Assembly: GCA_963821935.1 (NCBI GenBank)
Contig: CAWGFM010000003.1
Span: forward strand, 1 to 64,000
Length of the DNA: 64,000 nt
From: JAOUEA01 sp963821935
Lineage (GTDB): Bacteria > Actinomycetota > UBA4738 > HRBIN12
Reading direction: 5' to 3'
Each line of letters opens with the position of its first letter. Position 1 is the stretch's first letter. A program made the translations under genes and the position numbers. Below the pieces are notes generated by a model, which did no database searches, was not told where the DNA came from, and saw only the letters and a list, made by a program, of their open reading frames with translations. Of the stretch, positions 61,130-64,000 are shown one piece after another.

Positions 61130-62173
61130 CTATCGATCCAGCTCCGTGGCCATCTCGGAGAGCCGCTTGGCGACCGCGCGGACCGACGCCATCGCGGAGA
61201 GGTAGTCCATGCGCGTCGGACCGACGATGCCGACCGTGCCCACCGTGGTGTCGCCGGCTTGGAAGGGGGCCGTGATGATGGACGCTTCCCATTCACCGGT
61301 CGACGGGTGCTCGGCACCGATCGTCACGTTGAGATCCGTACGGCTCGAGCCGATGTCCTCCAGCACCGCGAGCATCTCGGTCTCACGCTCGAGCGTCTCG
61401 AACAACCGGCGCAATGTCTCCCGGCGCATGTGCTGCGTCTCGTCCGCCAGGTTGGAGGCACCGCCCACGACCATGTGGCTGGCACGATCTCCCTGGGCCA
61501 CCCGCAGCAGATCCGCGACCTGCAGCAACAGATCGTGTTCGTCCCGGGTGCTCTCCGCGGCCAGCTTCAACAGATGCACCTGCGCATCCAGGTAGGTCTC
61601 GCCTCGAAGCTTCTGCAGGCGCCGCTCGGTACGCGTCAGGGTCTGGGTGTCGACCCCGACGGGCCGGTCGATCACCTGCTTGTCGAGCCGGCCGTGCTGG
61701 CCCACCGCCAAGATCATGACGGTGGGCCCCATGTCGATCAGCTCCAGGCGAACCACGGACTCCTGGGTGGCGTTCGGAGGAACCGCCAGCCCCGCGTACT
61801 GGGTCAGGCGCGACAGCAGCTGCACGCTGCCCTTGAGCACCTCTTCCAGATCGACGATCGCCTCTGCGAAGTAACCCGCGATCGCCCGGCGCTGCGCATC
61901 GCGCAAGCGTCCGCCCGCCGGCAGCGAGTCGACGTAGTGGCGATACCCCGTGTCGGTGGGGATGCGGCCTGCGCTCGTGTGTGGATGGGACAGGTAGCCC
62001 AGCTCCTCCAGGGCGGCCATCTCGTTGCGGATCGTGGCGCTGGACACGCCGAGGCCGGCGTGCTCGGCGATCGTCTCGCTGCCGACCGGCTCCCCGCTCC
62101 GGACGTACTGCTCCACCACCGCGCACAGGACGGCACCCTTGCGGGGCCCCAGCTCCGAACGCTCGCGCTCCAT
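61130..62173 (-). CDS. hrcA: heat-inducible repressor HrcA
   Basis: The 347-residue protein has the winged helix (GSETIAEHAGLGVSSATIRN, EMAALEELGYLSHPHTSAGR) and the GAF-like domain. It represses heat-shock genes by binding CIRCE. No CIRCE was found upstream of hrcA. TATCAT ends 6 bases before ATG 62173. Confidence 0.96.
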   Translation of the reverse strand: MERERSELGPRKGAVLCAVVEQYVRSGEPVGSETIAEHAGLGVSSATIRNEMAALEELGYLSHPHTSAGRIPTDTGYRHYVDSLPAGGRLRDAQRRAIAGYFAEAIVDLEEVLKGSVQLLSRLTQYAGLAVPPNATQESVVRLELIDMGPTVMILAVGQHGRLDKQVIDRPVGVDTQTLTRTERRLQKLRGETYLDAQVHLLKLAAESTRDEHDLLLQVADLLRVAQGDRASHMVVGGASNLADETQHMRRETLRRLFETLERETEMLAVLEDIGSSRTDLNVTIGAEHPSTGEWEASIITAPFQAGDTTVGTVGIVGPTRMDYLSAMASVRAVAKRLSEMATELDR

Positions 62174-62179
62174 GGACCC

Positions 62180-62185
62180 ATGATA
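62180..62185 (-). promoter_or_regulatory. -10 hexamer TATCAT before hrcA
   Basis: On the minus strand TATCAT ends 6 bases before ATG 62173. Confidence 0.5.
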
Positions 62186-62209
62186 CGGAGCGGCCACGGC
62201 AGGAACGTG

Positions 62210-62950
62210 TCAGCAGTCGAGCGCGTCGATCGCCGTGCCCATCGCCTCACTGGCTTCCGTGGTGTCTTGCTGCTCCTCCAACGCGACGCGATAGTCCCCG
62301 ACCGCGGCCACCAGCTTCTTGACCTTCTTCGCGGTCGCGGCATCGCCGGCTGACTGCAGCTGCTTCGCGTCGGCCTTGAGGTCGTCCTGCGCACGACCGA
62401 GTGCGTCGGTCCGCAGCGTCTGGAGCTGCCGAACATCCGTGCAGACCTGCTCCTTGGCGACAGCGGCTCCCGCCGGCGGCAGATCGTCAGGCTCGTCTCC
62501 CCCCCGGGTGAACAGGAAGACCGCGACCAGCACCACCAGCACCGCACCACCGGCGACGAACACCCAGGGTGGGATGCCGCCTCGGTCGGCTCGCCTCGGC
62601 ATGGGGTAGGCCGATGCAGGATCCGAGGTATCGAACGGCGTCTGTGGTCCACCCAAGGGTTCCCGTTCGGCCTCGTCCAGATCGTCGCCCTTGATCGCCA
62701 GCGACGGCGGCGCGGCGGTCGCGGCGGCGGTCGGCGTGACACCCGGACCGTGCTGGGCGGCCGTCCCGTGTGGGGTGCCGCAGTTGGGGCAGGTCCACCC
62801 CGTCGAGTCGGGGCGTGAATGGAACCGGGATCCGCACGTGTCGCAGGCGACGAACACCCACGACCTGCCGCAGGATGCGCACGCGTAGCCGCCGGCTCCG
62901 GGCTCCACGGCCTGGGCGGTCGAGCAGGCGGGGCAGGTCACGCTGGGCAT
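62210..62950 (-). CDS. zinc-ribbon, membrane-anchored protein
   Basis: The 246-residue protein starts with three zinc ribbons (CPAC/CASC, CDTC/CPNC; residues 6-58), a low-complexity linker, one membrane helix (about 125-147) and an extracellular helical domain with three Cys (VCTDVRQLQTLRTDALGRAQ, end DALDC). No family was recognised. TAGAGT ends 6 bases before ATG 62950, placing a promoter at 62957-62962. Confidence 0.75.
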   Translation of the reverse strand: MPSVTCPACSTAQAVEPGAGGYACASCGRSWVFVACDTCGSRFHSRPDSTGWTCPNCGTPHGTAAQHGPGVTPTAAATAAPPSLAIKGDDLDEAEREPLGGPQTPFDTSDPASAYPMPRRADRGGIPPWVFVAGGAVLVVLVAVFLFTRGGDEPDDLPPAGAAVAKEQVCTDVRQLQTLRTDALGRAQDDLKADAKQLQSAGDAATAKKVKKLVAAVGDYRVALEEQQDTTEASEAMGTAIDALDC

Positions 62951-62954
62951 CGCG

Positions 62955-64000
62955 TCACTCTATCCTCGCCTCGCTCCTCGGTGCCGCTCGCTCGACGGGC
63001 TCTGGGGCGGCGCGTTCGCTCTTCGGTCGGCGCCGTCGGCGGGATGCTCGGAACGCCACCACCCCCGTGGCGCCGGACACGCCCACCAGCAGCATGGCCG
63101 CTTCGTCGGCGCCGCCACCGTCCATGCCGGGTGGGGCGGGCTCGCACAACTCATCCAGCCGCTCGTCGAGCTCGGCGACGACCTGTGCCTGCTCCGGCGC
63201 CGACACCACGTTGTCCATCTCTCCCGGATCCAGGGTCAGGTCGTAGAGCTCAAGCTCACCCGTCACGTAGCGCACGTACTTGTGGGTCTCGGTGCGAACA
63301 CCGCAGTACGTGGGCACGGGGTTCCGCCCCTCCATGTGCTCGATGAGGAAGTCCGATCGCCAGGGCGAGCCGGGATCGTCGATGACCGTCACCAGGCTGG
63401 CGCCATCTGTCGGTGGGTGCTCCACGCCTGCGGTCTCCGCGACGGTCGGGGCGATATCGATGTTCAGGGCCAGACGATCGTCGACGCGCGGCGCGACATC
63501 CCACCCGTCGTATCGCATGACCAACGGTACGCGCAGCGCTTCTTCGTAGGGCACCTCTTTCCGGATCCAGCGGTGCTCGCCCCACAGGAGCCCGTTGTCC
63601 GAGGTGAACACGATCAGCGTGTCCTGCAATCGTCCCGTCTCCTCCAGGGCATCCAGCAGGTTCCCGACCTGCGCATCGACGCTGCGAAGCGTCAGGAACT
63701 GACGCCGGCGCAGGCCATCGACGTTCGCGATCTGCTCAGACGTCAACCGGGGGAACCGCTGCACGTACTCGGGCTTGTCCGACACGTCTGCCTCGTCGTA
63801 GGAGGTCGGGCGCCACGGCTCGAGATCGCGCAAAGCTCGCTCGTACGTGGGCTCGGCCATCGCCGGATCGTGCGGCGCGGCGGGTGCGAACTGGACGAAG
63901 AGCGGTTGGTCGGCCGGCGCGGAGCGCACGAAGGAGGCCGCCGCATCACCGAGCACGGTGCTGGAGTAGTCGGTGGCGGGATCGTCGCCATGCGACTCGA
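62955..64000 (-). CDS. sulfatase, C-terminal part, cut by window end
   Basis: The visible 348 residues are the C-terminal part of an arylsulfatase-type alkaline-phosphatase-fold protein: FVQFAPAAPHDPAMAEPTYE, TLIVFTSDNGLLWGEHRWIR, RVPLVMRYDGW and APTVAETAGVEHPPTDGASL. The metal DN pair (SDNG) and the Lys/His of EHRW are present; the catalytic Cys/Ser lies beyond base 64000. A C-terminal helix (AAMLLVGVSGATGVVAF) with a basic tail suggests membrane or wall attachment. The N-terminus is missing only because of the window. Confidence 0.88.
   Translation of the reverse strand, partial: ESHGDDPATDYSSTVLGDAAASFVRSAPADQPLFVQFAPAAPHDPAMAEPTYERALRDLEPWRPTSYDEADVSDKPEYVQRFPRLTSEQIANVDGLRRRQFLTLRSVDAQVGNLLDALEETGRLQDTLIVFTSDNGLLWGEHRWIRKEVPYEEALRVPLVMRYDGWDVAPRVDDRLALNIDIAPTVAETAGVEHPPTDGASLVTVIDDPGSPWRSDFLIEHMEGRNPVPTYCGVRTETHKYVRYVTGELELYDLTLDPGEMDNVVSAPEQAQVVAELDERLDELCEPAPPGMDGGGADEAAMLLVGVSGATGVVAFRASRRRRRPKSERAAPEPVERAAPRSEARIE

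Noticed and set aside
62174..62209. CIRCE operator before hrcA
   Set aside because: No TTAGCACTC-N9-GAGTGCTAA or close match in the gap.

Overview
The window is high-GC bacterial DNA. The gene families and order (recO-uppS-glyS, dgt-dnaG-rpoD, hrcA-dnaJ-HIT-phoH-ybeY-cdd-era) and the many GTG starts suggest a member of the Actinomycetota, probably a lineage without close cultured relatives. Many genes have a TANNNT hexamer only 5-8 bases before the start codon, as expected for leaderless transcripts, which are common in that phylum. No rRNA operon, CRISPR array or replication origin was seen. The two tRNA genes are tRNA-Met(CAT) and tRNA-Asn(GTT), both on the minus strand.

The left half (about 1-31.6 kb) is an accessory, decaying region. 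Short genes on both strands alternate with broken ones: a methyltransferase with two in-frame stops, a tyrosine-recombinase tail, and frameshifted fumarase, acetyltransferase, flavin-oxidase-like, YidB-like and alpha/beta-hydrolase genes. It holds five copies, mostly decayed, of a Xre-type helix-turn-helix microgene, which seems to be a dispersed repeat family with its own leaderless promoter. A 46-bp perfect direct repeat of the 3' part of tRNA-Asn (21477-21522 and 31562-31607) brackets about 10 kb and looks like the two attachment sites of an old integrative element. Inside are a serine-kinase-type anti-sigma ATPase, a CHRD protein, a HAD phosphatase, a TylF-like methyltransferase, Hsp20, DUF2243 and DUF2188 proteins and a ferritin-like protein, a set that reads as stress adaptation. 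No integrase lies inside it. Intact metabolic genes in the left half include sseA, xthA, two class III nucleotide cyclases, a lone cyclic-nucleotide-binding protein and an MDR-family oxidoreductase.

The right half (32-64 kb) is compact core chromosome, almost all on the minus strand, with no frameshift seen. From 48.9 kb leftwards it encodes RecO, UppS, GlyS, a membrane protein and a zinc-protease-like lipoprotein in overlapping genes, then a PQQ-type sugar dehydrogenase-like protein, pyruvate phosphate dikinase, three exported proteins (TAT beta-propeller, extensin-like, TolB-like lipoprotein), a YdcF-like protein, Dgt, DnaG, RpoD and a type IV pilin. From 64 kb leftwards it encodes a sulfatase (cut by the window end), a zinc-ribbon membrane protein, HrcA, DnaJ, a HIT protein, PhoH, YbeY, a CBS/CorC-type transporter-like protein, cytidine deaminase, Era, DeoC and two tandem aldehyde dehydrogenases, the second without a catalytic half.

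Between these blocks, a plus-strand module (49.2-51.0 kb) encodes a small cysteine protein, a McrB-like AAA+ ATPase and an overlapping partner that may be a shortened McrC/DUF2357-type protein. It ends in a bidirectional terminator.
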